Shown: positions 46,727-55,244 of the stretch, in pieces
Numbering within the stretch: position 1 is the first letter of the stretch
Layout: the number at the start of each line of letters is the position of its first letter
DNA from: Nocardia puris
GTDB taxonomy: Bacteria; Actinomycetota; Actinomycetes; Mycobacteriales; Mycobacteriaceae
DNA: 64,000 nucleotides
Assembly (NCBI RefSeq): GCF_003315035.1
Contig: NZ_QNRE01000010.1
Location: 186,001-250,000 of the forward strand
Direction of reading: 5' to 3'
The notes under the pieces: model-generated
The model's database searches: none
The model's input: only the letters and a program-made list of their open reading frames with translations
Told to the model about the DNA's origin: nothing
Made by a program: the position numbers and the translations under genes

Positions 46727-47286
46727 CGCCGACCTGGCCGCCACAACTCACCTCGATCAGACGACAGACTCGGTCACCACCATCCCACCCCGCACCGATG
46801 CACTCGCCCGCCCCGCAGAGCGCCCTCCGCGGCCGACCGACGAGCCGACCCGAACGAACGAGACGACTGGAAGGGCGGCACCGCACACGGCACCACACCC
46901 CGGCAAACGCAACAACTGATCACGCACGAACATGGGGGACTCGCCGCGAACGGGCTAACTCCGAACCCCCGGCCGCGTACACAACTCACCCCGCACCTGA
47001 ATCAGGCCAAAAAACGCGGAGAGACGGGGGAGGGGGCGGCGGAGAGCAGGGGGATGTCTCCGCCGCCCGCGGGCCGACGCCCAGGGGGGTAGGCGGCCGG
47101 AACCCGAGGCCAGGTTGCCCAGGGGGGGTAGGCAACCCGACCGGGCACTAGAAGTGCCGAGAGCCACTGTACACAAAAGCTCCACTTTTGCGCTAGTCGG
47201 TCTTCAAAACTCGCTCGTATCCATACATTCGGTATGTTTCAGGGGTCGAACCGGGGCGATTCCGGCGTTTGCACCCGAGACGCGCG
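46727..47286. other. Intergenic region with G-rich hairpins
   Basis: 560 bases between the small membrane protein and the aminotransferase stop. Apart from the G-rich block at 47021-47137 I see nothing coding. It lies downstream of the aminotransferase on the minus strand, so part may act as its terminator. Confidence 0.5.
47072..47137. repeat. Two hairpins sharing a G-rich loop
   Basis: Arms GGCCG/CGGCC (47072-47076, 47094-47098) and GGTTGCC/GGCAACC (47113-47119, 47131-47137) each enclose almost the same core CCCAGGGGGG(G)TAGG. Three further G tracts lie just upstream (47026-47053). Confidence 0.65.
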
Positions 47287-48543
47287 TCACTGCCGGTAGC
47301 TCGCCAGGAAATTGCCGAACCGCTCGATCGCCACCGCGAGGTCTCGCGCCCACGGCAGCGTCACGATCCGCAGGTGGTCGTGGTGCGGCCAGTTGAAGCC
47401 GGTGCCCTGCACCATGAGGATCTTCTCCTGGAGCAGCAGATCCAGGATCAGCTTCGAGTCGTCGTGGATCTCGTAGACGTTCGGGTCGAGGCGCGGGAAC
47501 GCGTACAGCGCGCCTTTCGGCTTCACGCACGAGACGCCCGGGATCATGTTCAGCCGCTCCCACGCCACATCGCGCTGTTCGAGCAGTCTGCCGCCGGGCA
47601 GGATCAGGTCCTCGATGCTCTGATGCCCGCCGAGCGCCACCTGGATCGCGTGCTGCGCGGGCACGTTCGGGCACAGCCGCGAGGAGGCGAGCAGGTCGAT
47701 GCCCTCCAGGAAGCCGGCCGCGTGCTCCTTCGGCCCGGTGATGGCGAGCCACCCCGACCGGTACCCCGCCACCCGGTACGCCTTGGACAGTCCGTTGAAC
47801 GTGAGACACAGCAGGTCGGGCGCGAGCGAGGCCAGCGAGATGTGCTTGGCGTCGTCGTAGAGGATCTTGTCGTAGATCTCGTCGGCCAGCAGCAGCAGTT
47901 GATGCTTGCGCGCCAGATCGACCAGCTGCTGCAACACCTCGGCCGAGTAGACCGCGCCCGTCGGGTTGTTCGGGTTGATCACCAGCAGCGCCTTGGTGCG
48001 CTCGGTGATCTTCGACTCGATATCGGCGATATCGGGCTGCCAGCCGTTGGACTCGTCGCACAGGTAGTGCACAGGGGTGCCGCCGGCCAGACTCGTCATG
48101 GCCGTCCACAGCGGGTAGTCCGGCGCGGGGATGAGCACCTCGTCGCCGTTGTCCAGCAGCGCCTGCATGGTGATGGTGATCAGCTCGGAGACGCCGTTGC
48201 CCAGGTAGACGCTGTCCACGTCGAGCTCGGGGAATCCGGGCACCAGCTCGTAGCGGGTGACGATCGCGCGCCGCGCCGACAGGATGCCCTTGGATTCGGA
48301 GTAGCCCTGCGCGTACGGCAGCGCGGCGATGATGTCGCGCATGATCACGTCGGGCGCCTCGAAACCGAACGGCGCCGGGTTGCCGATGTTCAGCTTGAGG
48401 ATGCGGTGGCCCTCGGCCTCCAACCGTGCCGCGTGCGCGTGTACCGGTCCACGGATCTCGTAGACGACGTTCTGCAGTTTCGTGGACTGCTCGAAAACGC
48501 GCGGCGGGCGATGCGGTAGCTGACTCGGACTCACCTGTCCCAT
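47287..48543 (-). CDS. PLP-dependent aminotransferase, alanine/aspartate type
   Basis: 418 residues, fold type I. Marks: LKLNIGNPAPFGFEAPD at the start, the PNNPTGAVYS loop, DEIYDKILYD, the PLP lysine in TFNGLSKAYRVAGYRSGWLA (about residue 250) and the phosphate Arg in LRIVTLPW. It is closest by eye to AlaA-type enzymes (M. tuberculosis AspC, Rv0337c), which convert pyruvate/glutamate to alanine/2-oxoglutarate; aspartate activity is also possible. Start ATG at 48543; a longer start six codons upstream is less likely. In M. tuberculosis the gene neighbours the Rv0338c reductase, here 15 kb away. Confidence 0.88.
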   Translation of the reverse strand: MGQVSPSQLPHRPPRVFEQSTKLQNVVYEIRGPVHAHAARLEAEGHRILKLNIGNPAPFGFEAPDVIMRDIIAALPYAQGYSESKGILSARRAIVTRYELVPGFPELDVDSVYLGNGVSELITITMQALLDNGDEVLIPAPDYPLWTAMTSLAGGTPVHYLCDESNGWQPDIADIESKITERTKALLVINPNNPTGAVYSAEVLQQLVDLARKHQLLLLADEIYDKILYDDAKHISLASLAPDLLCLTFNGLSKAYRVAGYRSGWLAITGPKEHAAGFLEGIDLLASSRLCPNVPAQHAIQVALGGHQSIEDLILPGGRLLEQRDVAWERLNMIPGVSCVKPKGALYAFPRLDPNVYEIHDDSKLILDLLLQEKILMVQGTGFNWPHHDHLRIVTLPWARDLAVAIERFGNFLASYRQ

Positions 48544-48592
48544 GGTGCCATCCCCCCGCAATCACATTTCCCCTGATCCGGCACCGCGACCC

Positions 48593-49984
48593 TCAGGCCG
48601 GTCGCTCCCCCGGCGGGATGCCCTTGGCTGCGGTGGCGCCGCAGAACTCCTCGATGCGTTCGTCGAGCGCGCGCGCCTCGGTCGCGGCGCGGAAGGTGGG
48701 CGCGGCGATCCGCCTGCGCACGCCCGTCAAACGCTCCTCGAGCTGTTTGATGCGCTTGTCCTCGTCGAGCCCGAGCACCGGGTCCAGCGCCTCGGCCGCG
48801 CCGTCGAGACTGCCGTTGATCAGGTGCGCGGCCGCGCAGTCGACGCGGGCCAGCGCCTCCGCGCCGTAGGAGCGTTTCTCGGCGGGCCCGCCCGCGTAGA
48901 GCTCGATCGCGCGCCGAGTGGCCGCGAGGGCGGGTTCGGCGCGGCCGAGGTGGATGAAGGTGGCGCCCGCGTAGTACTGGGCCTTGGCGTCGGGGAAGCC
49001 GAACACGCCGCCCACCTCGTCGTGCAGGTCGTCGGTGGCGGCGCGGGCGCGCGCGTCGTCGGCGGCGCGCACGCAGCGTTCGGTGTCGTCGGCGCTGCCG
49101 ATCTTGGACCAGATCCTGGCCTCGATATTGAACAGCCGCACCCGCGCGGTCGCCGATTCGGCGTACTCCTGGCCGCTCTGGGCCAGCAGCACCGCGCGGC
49201 GCGGGCGCTCCGACCAGTACTCGATGAGCGCGTGCATACCGCGCGTCCAGGCGCGCAACCCGTTGTGCCCGCACAGTTCGGCGTAGGCCCACGCGGCCCT
49301 GACCTGCTCGCCCGCGGCGTCGTAGTAGCCCAGGTCGGTGCTCGCGTTGGCGAGCAGACCGGAGAGGGTGCCGGCCAGCAGGTAGAGATGGCTGGTGTCG
49401 GCGGGACGCTGATGCCCCTCGAGCAACCGATAGACGCGACGCCGTACCCGCAGCATCTCCACCATCATCGGCACCGGTGGGATGTGCACGTAGTCGTTCG
49501 CGATGCGCATGACATCGGCGTCGAGCTGGTCCAGCGTGGTGGCGCCCACGTTGGTGCTCTCGGCCCGGCCCGCGTGCTCGCTTGCCTCGTGGGCAGCCGC
49601 CATGATCAGATCCCTCTCCGAAATCGCTGCTAACGCATCACCTCTCAACGCACCCGCGTCTATGAGAGCCAGAAGGTCGGCGTCGCTCGAATAATTGCCG
49701 CGCGCTCGGGACGAGCGCGCACCGGAACCGGGCGCGGCGCGCCCGTCGACCCGCGGTTGTTCGATCAGCTCCGCGAATCGCGCCCGCACCACGTCGTCGG
49801 ACCTGGCCAGGGACGTGTCGAGCGCGGCCTGATTGACCGGGCGCGGATGGACCCGGTCACCGCCCGCCTCCCACTTCGACACCAGTCGTTCGTGCACGCC
49901 CAGATGCGCGGCGAACTCCCGGATACTCATCCTCTTGGCATCGCGAAGGGCACGGGTCTCCCTGCCTGACCACTCCCTGACCAC
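48593..49984 (-). CDS. XRE-family regulator with long helical C-terminus
   Basis: 463 residues. An N-terminal helix-turn-helix (WSGRETRALRDAKRMSIREF, AAHLGVHERLVSKWEAGG) is followed by a long all-helical region that looks like TPR repeats (LYLLAGTLSGLLANASTDLG, AQYYAGATFIHLGRAEPALA, SYGAEALARVDCAAAHLING). This arrangement is common in actinobacterial regulators. The start is GTG at 49984 with AAGGAATGACATC upstream. It is divergent from the small gene at 50218, which it may control. Confidence 0.82.
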   Translation of the reverse strand: MVREWSGRETRALRDAKRMSIREFAAHLGVHERLVSKWEAGGDRVHPRPVNQAALDTSLARSDDVVRARFAELIEQPRVDGRAAPGSGARSSRARGNYSSDADLLALIDAGALRGDALAAISERDLIMAAAHEASEHAGRAESTNVGATTLDQLDADVMRIANDYVHIPPVPMMVEMLRVRRRVYRLLEGHQRPADTSHLYLLAGTLSGLLANASTDLGYYDAAGEQVRAAWAYAELCGHNGLRAWTRGMHALIEYWSERPRRAVLLAQSGQEYAESATARVRLFNIEARIWSKIGSADDTERCVRAADDARARAATDDLHDEVGGVFGFPDAKAQYYAGATFIHLGRAEPALAATRRAIELYAGGPAEKRSYGAEALARVDCAAAHLINGSLDGAAEALDPVLGLDEDKRIKQLEERLTGVRRRIAAPTFRAATEARALDERIEEFCGATAAKGIPPGERPA

Positions 49985-50217
49985 GATGTCATTCCTTCCG
50001 GACGAACTCCCATCCCAGGGTACGAGGGTGATGTGTCCTGTGCCACACACAATTCGGAGCGGCTATTGGACGTGCGTCCATAACGGAACCGTTGGGAGAC
50101 CGGCGAATACGTGGCACACACCTGGTGAATCCGCAGGGGCAGCGTAAGGGCAGCGGCAGGGCGATTCCGCACGGCGACCGGGCGCGCGACCCTGGAACCG
50201 GAGGCAAGGAGTCGGCC

Positions 50218-50667
50218 GTGAACGTGGACAAGCTGAGGACCGTCGAGGACTGGGTGGCGCTCTACCGCCACGATTACGGACTGCCCGCCACCGAGCGCGG
50301 CGGATTCGTGATGCTGCCCGTCACCGGCCGGGTCTGCGTCGTCCACCTGCCCACCGTGCGTGCCGAAAAGGTCAGGGCGGCACTGGAACAGCACGGGGCG
50401 AGGGGTCCCATGCTGGCCCGCCAGATCCGCTGGAGCTTCCTCGCCGAACCCGACAGCCGCCCCGGCCCGCAGGTACTCGAGGTGCTCGACCGCCTCGATA
50501 TCGGCATCCCCGCCGTGGGCAGCGCCGTGATGTTGCCGACCGGACTCGGCCGGTGGACCCGGGAAGGGTGCTTCTGGGTCAACCCACCGAGCCGGGGCGA
50601 CGCGCTCCCGCCGTTATCGCTGGTCATCACGACGGCGCTGGCGGTGGGAGCGGGCGGCGGGGACTGA
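50218..50667 (+). CDS. Small hypothetical protein divergent from the XRE regulator
   Basis: 149 residues (VNVDKLRTVEDWVALYRHDY, LPTVRAEKVRAALEQHGARG, MLPTGLGRWTREGCFWVNPP), start GTG at 50218 behind GGAGGCAAGGAG. No signal peptide or membrane helix. Not recognised by me; the divergent XRE regulator suggests joint control. A strong inverted repeat follows. Confidence 0.65.
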   Translation: MNVDKLRTVEDWVALYRHDYGLPATERGGFVMLPVTGRVCVVHLPTVRAEKVRAALEQHGARGPMLARQIRWSFLAEPDSRPGPQVLEVLDRLDIGIPAVGSAVMLPTGLGRWTREGCFWVNPPSRGDALPPLSLVITTALAVGAGGGD

Positions 50668-50690
50668 ATGCGTCGTCGGTCCCCGCTGCC

Positions 50691-50750
50691 ATCGAACCCG
50701 GTCCGCCCCACCCCTGCCCCTAACAGTCGACGGGGCGGACCGGGTTCGAT
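50691..50750 (+). terminator. Perfect 19-pair inverted repeat, probable terminator
   Basis: ATCGAACCCGGTCCGCCCC (50691-50709) pairs exactly with 50732-50750 around a 22-base loop, 23 bases after the stop at 50667. No T run follows. Confidence 0.65.
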
Positions 50751-51095
50751 GCGAAAAGGACGCCGCGCGAGGCGGATTCACTGGGGAAGGTGAATCGGCC
50801 CCGTTCGGCGTAAGGGTCGTCAACTGGCGGCGGGGCGTCGCAGGCCCGCGCGTACGGCTGTGCCTGCCCGACGGTGAACGGCCCGGCACCGGGCTCGGGG
50901 GCCCGCTCCAGCGCGCGTGCGATCGCCGCTCAGGAGGCGGAGGTCACCACCATGTGCCAGATGCGCTGCGGCGCGCGGGGCCTGACCACCACCGTGGGCG
51001 ACCACGGCATGACGAAGCGGCCAACCGGTGCGCGCGCCTCAGTTCTGGCCGGGCGGCCAATTTCCCGCGCGACAACTCCCGGCGACGGGGCGGGG
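50751..51095. other. Intergenic region downstream of dcd
   Basis: 345 bases. Short frames on both strands exist (for example minus 50820-51005), but none has a convincing ribosome site or family resemblance. I report nothing coding. Confidence 0.4.
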
Positions 51096-51695
51096 TCAGT
51101 GCGACTCGGCCGCGTTCAGCGCGTCGGCGGGCAGGGGGAAGTTGAGGTAGGAACGCGACGGCGTCGGCCCGCGCTGGCCCTGGTATTTCGAGCCCGCGCC
51201 CGCGCTGCCGTAGGGGTGCTCGGCCGGGCTGGTCAGGCGGAACAGGCACAGCTGGCCGATCTTCATCCCCGGCCACAGGGTGATCGGCAGGTTCGCGACG
51301 TTCGACAGCTCCAGGGTGATGTGCCCGCTGAAACCGGGGTCGATGAACCCGGCCGTGGAATGCGTGAGCAGACCCAGCCGGCCCAGGCTCGACTTGCCCT
51401 CCAGCCGCCCGGCCAGATCGTCGGGCAGCGTGCACACCTCCAGCGTGGACCCGAGCACGAACTCGCCGGGGTGCAGCACGAACGGCTCCCCCTCGCCCGG
51501 CTCGACCAGACTGGTCAGCTCGTCCTGCCGCTGCGCCGGATCGATATGGGTGTACCGGGAGTTGTCGAACACGCGGAAGAGCCGGTCCAGGCGCACATCG
51601 ATACTCGACGGCTGGATCAGGTTCTCCAGCAGCGGCTCGACCCCGAGACGCCCAGCGGCGATCTCCGCACGGATATCGCGATCGGAAAGCAGCAC
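51096..51695 (-). CDS. dcd: dCTP deaminase (probably bifunctional dCTP deaminase/dUTPase)
   Basis: 199 residues starting VLLSDRDIRAEIAAGRLGVE. Family blocks: LIQPSSIDVRLDRLFRVFDN, FVLHPGEFVLGSTLEV, GRLEGKSSLGRLGLLTHSTA, GFIDPGFSGHITLELSNVAN, PSRSYLNF. It makes dUTP/dUMP for dTMP synthesis; the M. tuberculosis enzyme does both steps and the conserved motifs suggest the same. The C-terminus (PLPADALNAAESH) is about ten residues longer than I recall for mycobacteria. Start GTG at 51695; the frame is open further up without similarity. Confidence 0.95.
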   Translation of the reverse strand: MLLSDRDIRAEIAAGRLGVEPLLENLIQPSSIDVRLDRLFRVFDNSRYTHIDPAQRQDELTSLVEPGEGEPFVLHPGEFVLGSTLEVCTLPDDLAGRLEGKSSLGRLGLLTHSTAGFIDPGFSGHITLELSNVANLPITLWPGMKIGQLCLFRLTSPAEHPYGSAGAGSKYQGQRGPTPSRSYLNFPLPADALNAAESH

Positions 51696-52033
51696 CGGGT
51701 GAGCGTAACCGTGATGCCCGCTCGCCGGTGCGCGCGGGTTCGCGGCACCGGGTGTTCGATGTCGGAGCGACTCAGCGCCGGCGATGCGTCCCGACGCCCA
51801 TCCGCCGACGCAGCCGCGCCGACGGCGTCCCGTTGCCCAGCACGGCCGGCGCACGGTGGGGCCGCGGCATCGACCTGCGAACGAAGAACGTGTACCGGCT
51901 CACCGGGGAGAGTGCGCATCAGGCGAGCGGCACGCACCGCAACCCGACGTCGAGGACGTGACGGGGTGCCGACGCACCCGAATGACTGTTGACGATCCCG
52001 GCCGCCGACGGGAAACGCGCAGCCCCGAAACGA
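51696..52033. other. Intergenic region between dcd and tRNA-Gly
   Basis: About 340 bases; holds the dcd promoter side. No gene or clear regulatory site seen. Confidence 0.5.
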
Positions 52034-52062
52034 CGAATCCCCCTGGAGTCCAGGGGGATTCG
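52034..52062 (-). terminator. Terminator of tRNA-Gly
   Basis: CGAATCCCCCTGG, loop AGT, CCAGGGGGATTCG: perfect 13-pair stem immediately downstream (minus strand) of the tRNA 3' end. Confidence 0.85.
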
Positions 52063-52068
52063 ATGTGG

Positions 52069-52139
52069 AGCCGATGACGGGAATCGAACCCGCGCTGTCT
52101 GCTTGGGAAGCAGAAGTTCTACCATTGAACTACATCGGC
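52069..52139 (-). tRNA. tRNA-Gly (anticodon CCC)
   Basis: Reads GCCGATG (acceptor), D-arm GTTCAATGGTAGAAC, anticodon stem TCTGC/GCAGA around loop TTCCCAA (anticodon CCC), T-arm GCGGGTTCGATTCCCGT, CATCGGC, with an encoded TCCA at 52066-52069. It marks the border between chromosome and prophage-like DNA; its 5' end faces the prophage. Confidence 0.96.
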
Positions 52140-52240
52140 GCAGTGCCAGTCGCACTATCGGCGACTGTAGCAGATCCCACCACCTAGCGGAAAGATCCAG
52201 GTCACAGGCCGGATTCCCCGGACCGAACCTGGTCTCTACC

Positions 52241-52501
52241 TCACGCCGCCCGTACGCCCGGTCGCCGCCGGAGAAGCACTTCGGGAGGATCTGGGGAAGA
52301 TTTCGGGGAAGACTCGGCCGCGACGGTGTCCGCATGGACAGCCGGCCCTAGTTCTCGGGCAGCCGGTCCGAACGTCTTCAACATCCCCTGCGACGGCTCC
52401 GTCCGGGCACGCCAGCAATCTCGTAGCCACCGCGCGACCTGCGAAAACAGATCTGTCACTGGCCGAGCGGACATTGACGCGGCGATCTCGACCAGCTTCA
52501 C
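52241..52501 (-). CDS. Possible small protein at prophage edge
   Basis: 86 residues (MKLVEIAASMSARPVTDLFS, QVARWLRDCWRARTEPSQG...), with an amphipathic N-terminus and a Pro/Ser-rich end. The ribosome site is weak and I recognise no family. It is divergent from the gene at 52614. Apart from this the 52140-52613 gap holds only a hairpin. Confidence 0.3.
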   Translation of the reverse strand: MKLVEIAASMSARPVTDLFSQVARWLRDCWRARTEPSQGMLKTFGPAARELGPAVHADTVAAESSPKSSPDPPEVLLRRRPGVRAA

Positions 52502-52553
52502 TTCGGCTGCGGGAGCGGTCTCATCCGCCGCGACCAGCGGTCAGAACCGAAAA

Positions 52554-52585
52554 GCCCCTCACCGGAAGGCCATCCGATGAGGGGC
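52554..52585 (-). terminator. Hairpin upstream of the accessory membrane protein
   Basis: GCCCCTCACCGG and CCGATGAGGGGC form a 12-base stem with one mismatch (G-U in the minus-strand RNA). It may end a transcript arriving from the right or lie in the leader of the next gene. Confidence 0.45.
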
Positions 52586-52613
52586 GGTGACGAGAAGATT
52601 GGAGCTTCCCGAC

Positions 52614-53417
52614 ATGACCATTGTCACACAGCTACGTCCGCGCCTTCGGGGGCAGCGGCACGAGGGGCCATTCGGCCCCGACCTGGACCTTGCGGAGCAG
52701 CAGCGTCGCGCGCGCCAGCGGCTCGACGACGAAGCCGACGACGCGTTCACGTCGGCCTTGTCCAATCGCGAGCTGCTGGCGAATCGAGCAGCGGCGGAGA
52801 TGATTCGCGGCTTGGAGCGGAAGGATCAGCTCCGTCTCGCGAAGGCCACGATCAGACACCGTGCGCGGCGACGCCGCGCTGAGTTCGCCGACGCGGAGGC
52901 GTTCGCTGACGCCGTGGCGATGCATCGCCGAACGGTTAGTCCGGAGGCGCGCGTCGCTCGGCTGCTGCGGTCATCGCGGCGCATCTCGGCCGTGCTGACC
53001 GGTGTCATGGCAGTAGGGATCGTATGGGGGGCCGTCAACGTTCAGCACAACGTGGCTGCCGGTCTACCGCTGAGCGATCCCCGGTTCTGGCTAAGTTTCG
53101 CGATCGAGCCGATGGTGACGGTACCGCTGATCGCGATGATGAATCTGGCGGCCACTGCGGCACGGGAGGGGCGTGCGATTGACCGTTCGCGGCTGGTGCT
53201 CGTCGAGGGCGCGCTCCTCGCGTTGGTGTTGACGCTGAGCACTGGTCCGTACATCGCCGCTCGGGATTTCATGCGCGCGATCGAGTTCGGCGTAGCACCG
53301 GTGATGATCGCTGTCGTGGTGGTTATGCATGGAGTTGCCAACCGGGAGTTCGCTGGGATGATCGCGAGCAGCCCTGCGCTTGCCGCCGCCGACGGCGGCA
53401 AGCTTCCAGCTGCTTGA
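52614..53417 (+). CDS. Membrane protein with four helices (DUF2637/Spd-like), accessory
   Basis: 267 residues. A charged cytoplasmic N-terminus of 120 residues (LAEQQRRARQRLDDEADDAF, IRHRARRRRAEFADAEAF) is followed by about four membrane helices (ISAVLTGVMAVGIVWGAVNV; FWLSFAIEPMVTVPLIAMM; LVEGALLALVLTLSTGPYIA; APVMIAVVVVMHGVANREF). The design recalls DUF2637/SpdB proteins of actinobacterial integrative elements and phages. I use ATG 52614 with GGAG nine bases upstream; a GTG at 52587 is possible. Confidence 0.6.
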   Translation: MTIVTQLRPRLRGQRHEGPFGPDLDLAEQQRRARQRLDDEADDAFTSALSNRELLANRAAAEMIRGLERKDQLRLAKATIRHRARRRRAEFADAEAFADAVAMHRRTVSPEARVARLLRSSRRISAVLTGVMAVGIVWGAVNVQHNVAAGLPLSDPRFWLSFAIEPMVTVPLIAMMNLAATAAREGRAIDRSRLVLVEGALLALVLTLSTGPYIAARDFMRAIEFGVAPVMIAVVVVMHGVANREFAGMIASSPALAAADGGKLPAA

Positions 53418-53719
53418 CTGCGCCCGGCCGGATTCTCTGCCAAATCTGAGCTGCCGATAGGGCATTCCGGCAGACACACAGAACTGATACGGTCGAATGG
53501 TGTCGGGACGCCTCCCCTCCTCGTCCGGGCATCCACCTCCATTTCGCACAATTGGCGGTGGCGAGTCAGGGAGTCATCTATCGCGACGCTGACACCTGGG
53601 TCGATTACCGGGTCGGTCACGCCGGGGGCAACTCCGACGTGGCCGACCCATGATTCAAAAACCCGCCACCGACGAAGCCTCGTGAATGACGGGGCGTCGC
53701 GCATAGCGGAAAGGACGCA
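53418..53719. other. Region with a possible gene end
   Basis: Reads an open stretch PRPGIHLHFAQLAVASQGVI...VDYRVGHAGGNSDVADP that ends at a TGA near 53653 but has no visible start; probably a fragment of a phage or chromosomal gene. Nothing else seen. Confidence 0.35.
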
Positions 53720-53752
53720 GAACGCCCCCTCCTCGAGCGGGAGAGGGCGTTC
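53720..53752 (-). terminator. Terminator after the Lsr2-like gene
   Basis: GAACGCCCCCTCC and GGGAGAGGGCGTTC form an imperfect 12-13 base stem about 60 bases past the minus-strand stop at 53814. Confidence 0.6.
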
Positions 53753-53813
53753 CGTTCCGCTGACTGATGGGCTAAGGCATCCTCGTGCCGGCCCCCCGAT
53801 GGTTGGGATTAGC

Positions 53814-54227
53814 CTACGCGACCTTCGTGGCGCGGTTCAGGTAGGCGTCGACAACCGAGTTCGGAATCTTCCCCCGCGGTCCCACCTTGTAGCCGTTGGC
53901 GTTCGCCCATTCCCTGATGTGCCGACGCTCCTCCGGCGTGAACGTCCGGCTGGGGCTGGAGATTTCGACAACCACGGCAGACTTCGCCGTGGGACCGGCG
54001 TTCGCGGTCTTGCCGCGAGACTTCCTGATCACCTCGGTGTGCGAGGCGCAATCGAGCCAGGGCTGCAACACTTCCGCGAGCTTGTTCGCGCTGGCGTGCG
54101 ACAAGTCCCAAGCGTAGATCTTCCCGTTGTAAGAGAGCTGGCACAGCTGCGCCGGCGCGATTTCCAGCGGCCCGATGACGTCGCCCGTGTGGTCATCAAT
54201 CGTGCGAATGATCGTTTCCTTAGCCAT
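53814..54227 (-). CDS. Lsr2-like nucleoid protein, phage-borne
   Basis: 137 residues. The N-terminal dimerisation part reads AKETIIRTIDDHTGDVIGPL, SYNGKIYAWDLSHASANKLAE, and the C-terminal DNA-binding part EERRHIREWANANGYKVGPRGKIPNSVVDAY, as in Lsr2 (helix-turn-helix-like domain with an RGR-type AT-hook; here RGK). Lsr2 silences AT-rich foreign DNA. The longer linker (VEISSPSRTFTPEE) and RGK distinguish it from chromosomal Lsr2, so a phage homologue is likely. ATG 54227. Confidence 0.85.
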   Translation of the reverse strand: MAKETIIRTIDDHTGDVIGPLEIAPAQLCQLSYNGKIYAWDLSHASANKLAEVLQPWLDCASHTEVIRKSRGKTANAGPTAKSAVVVEISSPSRTFTPEERRHIREWANANGYKVGPRGKIPNSVVDAYLNRATKVA

Positions 54228-54377
54228 GCTCGCAGGCTATCGCGAAATATGCTGGGTGACAACCGATCTGAAACGCTGGCGGCCCATCCGCTATTGCCCG
54301 AGGATTGCTGTACACCGCCCACGGAGCGCTCTAATGACGTGGATCACAGCCCGTGCGAGTTGCGGAATGCATCCTTC

Positions 54378-55244
54378 CTATTGCAGGTCTCCACCGTCTG
54401 GTACGTCGGGCACGTAGTGGCGGTGGTGAACGTCGCGCGACCAACGGCAGGCGACCAGGGCGCTCGACGCGGTGCCGCCGGTGACCGTGCATCTAGCGTC
54501 TGCGAAATGGGCGGTGTTGATGGGGTCGTATCGCATGGTCAGGCGCGCGTACGCCCAGTGATCGGGTGCTGCGGGGTCGGCTTCTGCGGGCATCTCGTCA
54601 AGGACGAAGGTGTGTGTGAACGTTGTGCTGAATGGGTTCGCGACCACCTGGGCCAGCCCGGCGGCGTACGTGGCCACATTGGGGAGACTATCGCAAGCGC
54701 GGACCGTGAGGAATTCCCCGCGGGACGTGACTACTTCGATCCAGAATTTTGGCGCAATAGGGTCATAGGTGGTTACCACGGTAAAATATGGCGGAGTCGG
54801 AATGGGGACGACCATCTGGTTCAGGGTATAGCCGGAAAGTGTGGCGTGTGCGTCTATCCTCCATAACCCGCCCGATTTCAGCACGATTCGACCGTCGGCT
54901 GCCACCGACGCTTTTCTCGCTGGGCCCAACTGGCGGTTATAGGGAAGCATCACCGTCTTACGTGGCGATACCGTCCAATTATTCGCCATGAACGCGCTGG
55001 CGAATCCATCGATACCCGTCAGCAGATCGACCCGATTGATGAGTGCATTCTGACTATCGACAACGTGCGCAAGCCGCTCGGAGCGTTGCGCCCAGACGTT
55101 TCGCCAACTGTCTTGCGCACTTTGCCAAGGGCCGAGATCGCGACCGCGAAGCGTTGAAAAGGCTGACTCTGACGTGATTTCCGCACCATACGTGGAGCCG
55201 ACGATATACGCAGTGCTCGGCCGAGGCTGGTTCGGAGTAGTCAT
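54378..55244 (-). CDS. Putative phage tail-associated protein (paralogue of its neighbour)
   Basis: 288 residues (TAYIVGSTYGAEITSESAFS, NRVDLLTGIDGFASAFMANN, WRIDAHATLSGYTLNQMV). The N-terminal 100 residues align with the upstream gene product (AWVVGSTYGSDITTDSWKSA, DRIDLLDGVAGYCSTFLSRN) and both end VPDVPDGGDLQ / LPTVPDGGKLG. A beta-rich C-terminus fits a minor tail or receptor-binding protein; inferred. The start overlaps the stop of its upstream neighbour (ATGA). Confidence 0.7.
   Translation of the reverse strand: MTTPNQPRPSTAYIVGSTYGAEITSESAFSTLRGRDLGPWQSAQDSWRNVWAQRSERLAHVVDSQNALINRVDLLTGIDGFASAFMANNWTVSPRKTVMLPYNRQLGPARKASVAADGRIVLKSGGLWRIDAHATLSGYTLNQMVVPIPTPPYFTVVTTYDPIAPKFWIEVVTSRGEFLTVRACDSLPNVATYAAGLAQVVANPFSTTFTHTFVLDEMPAEADPAAPDHWAYARLTMRYDPINTAHFADARCTVTGGTASSALVACRWSRDVHHRHYVPDVPDGGDLQ

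Noticed and set aside
47190..47285. TCTTCAAAACTCG stretch resembling a selenocysteine tRNA
   Set aside because: The anticodon stem and acceptor stem do not pair, and the T arm is wrong.
50820..51005. 61-codon minus-strand frame downstream of dcd
   Set aside because: No ribosome site, Arg/Ala-rich composition and no resemblance to known proteins.
52069..52139. tRNA-Gly as the proven prophage attachment site
   Set aside because: The 5' end faces the phage and no repeated tRNA fragment is visible in the window, so it stays a suggestion.
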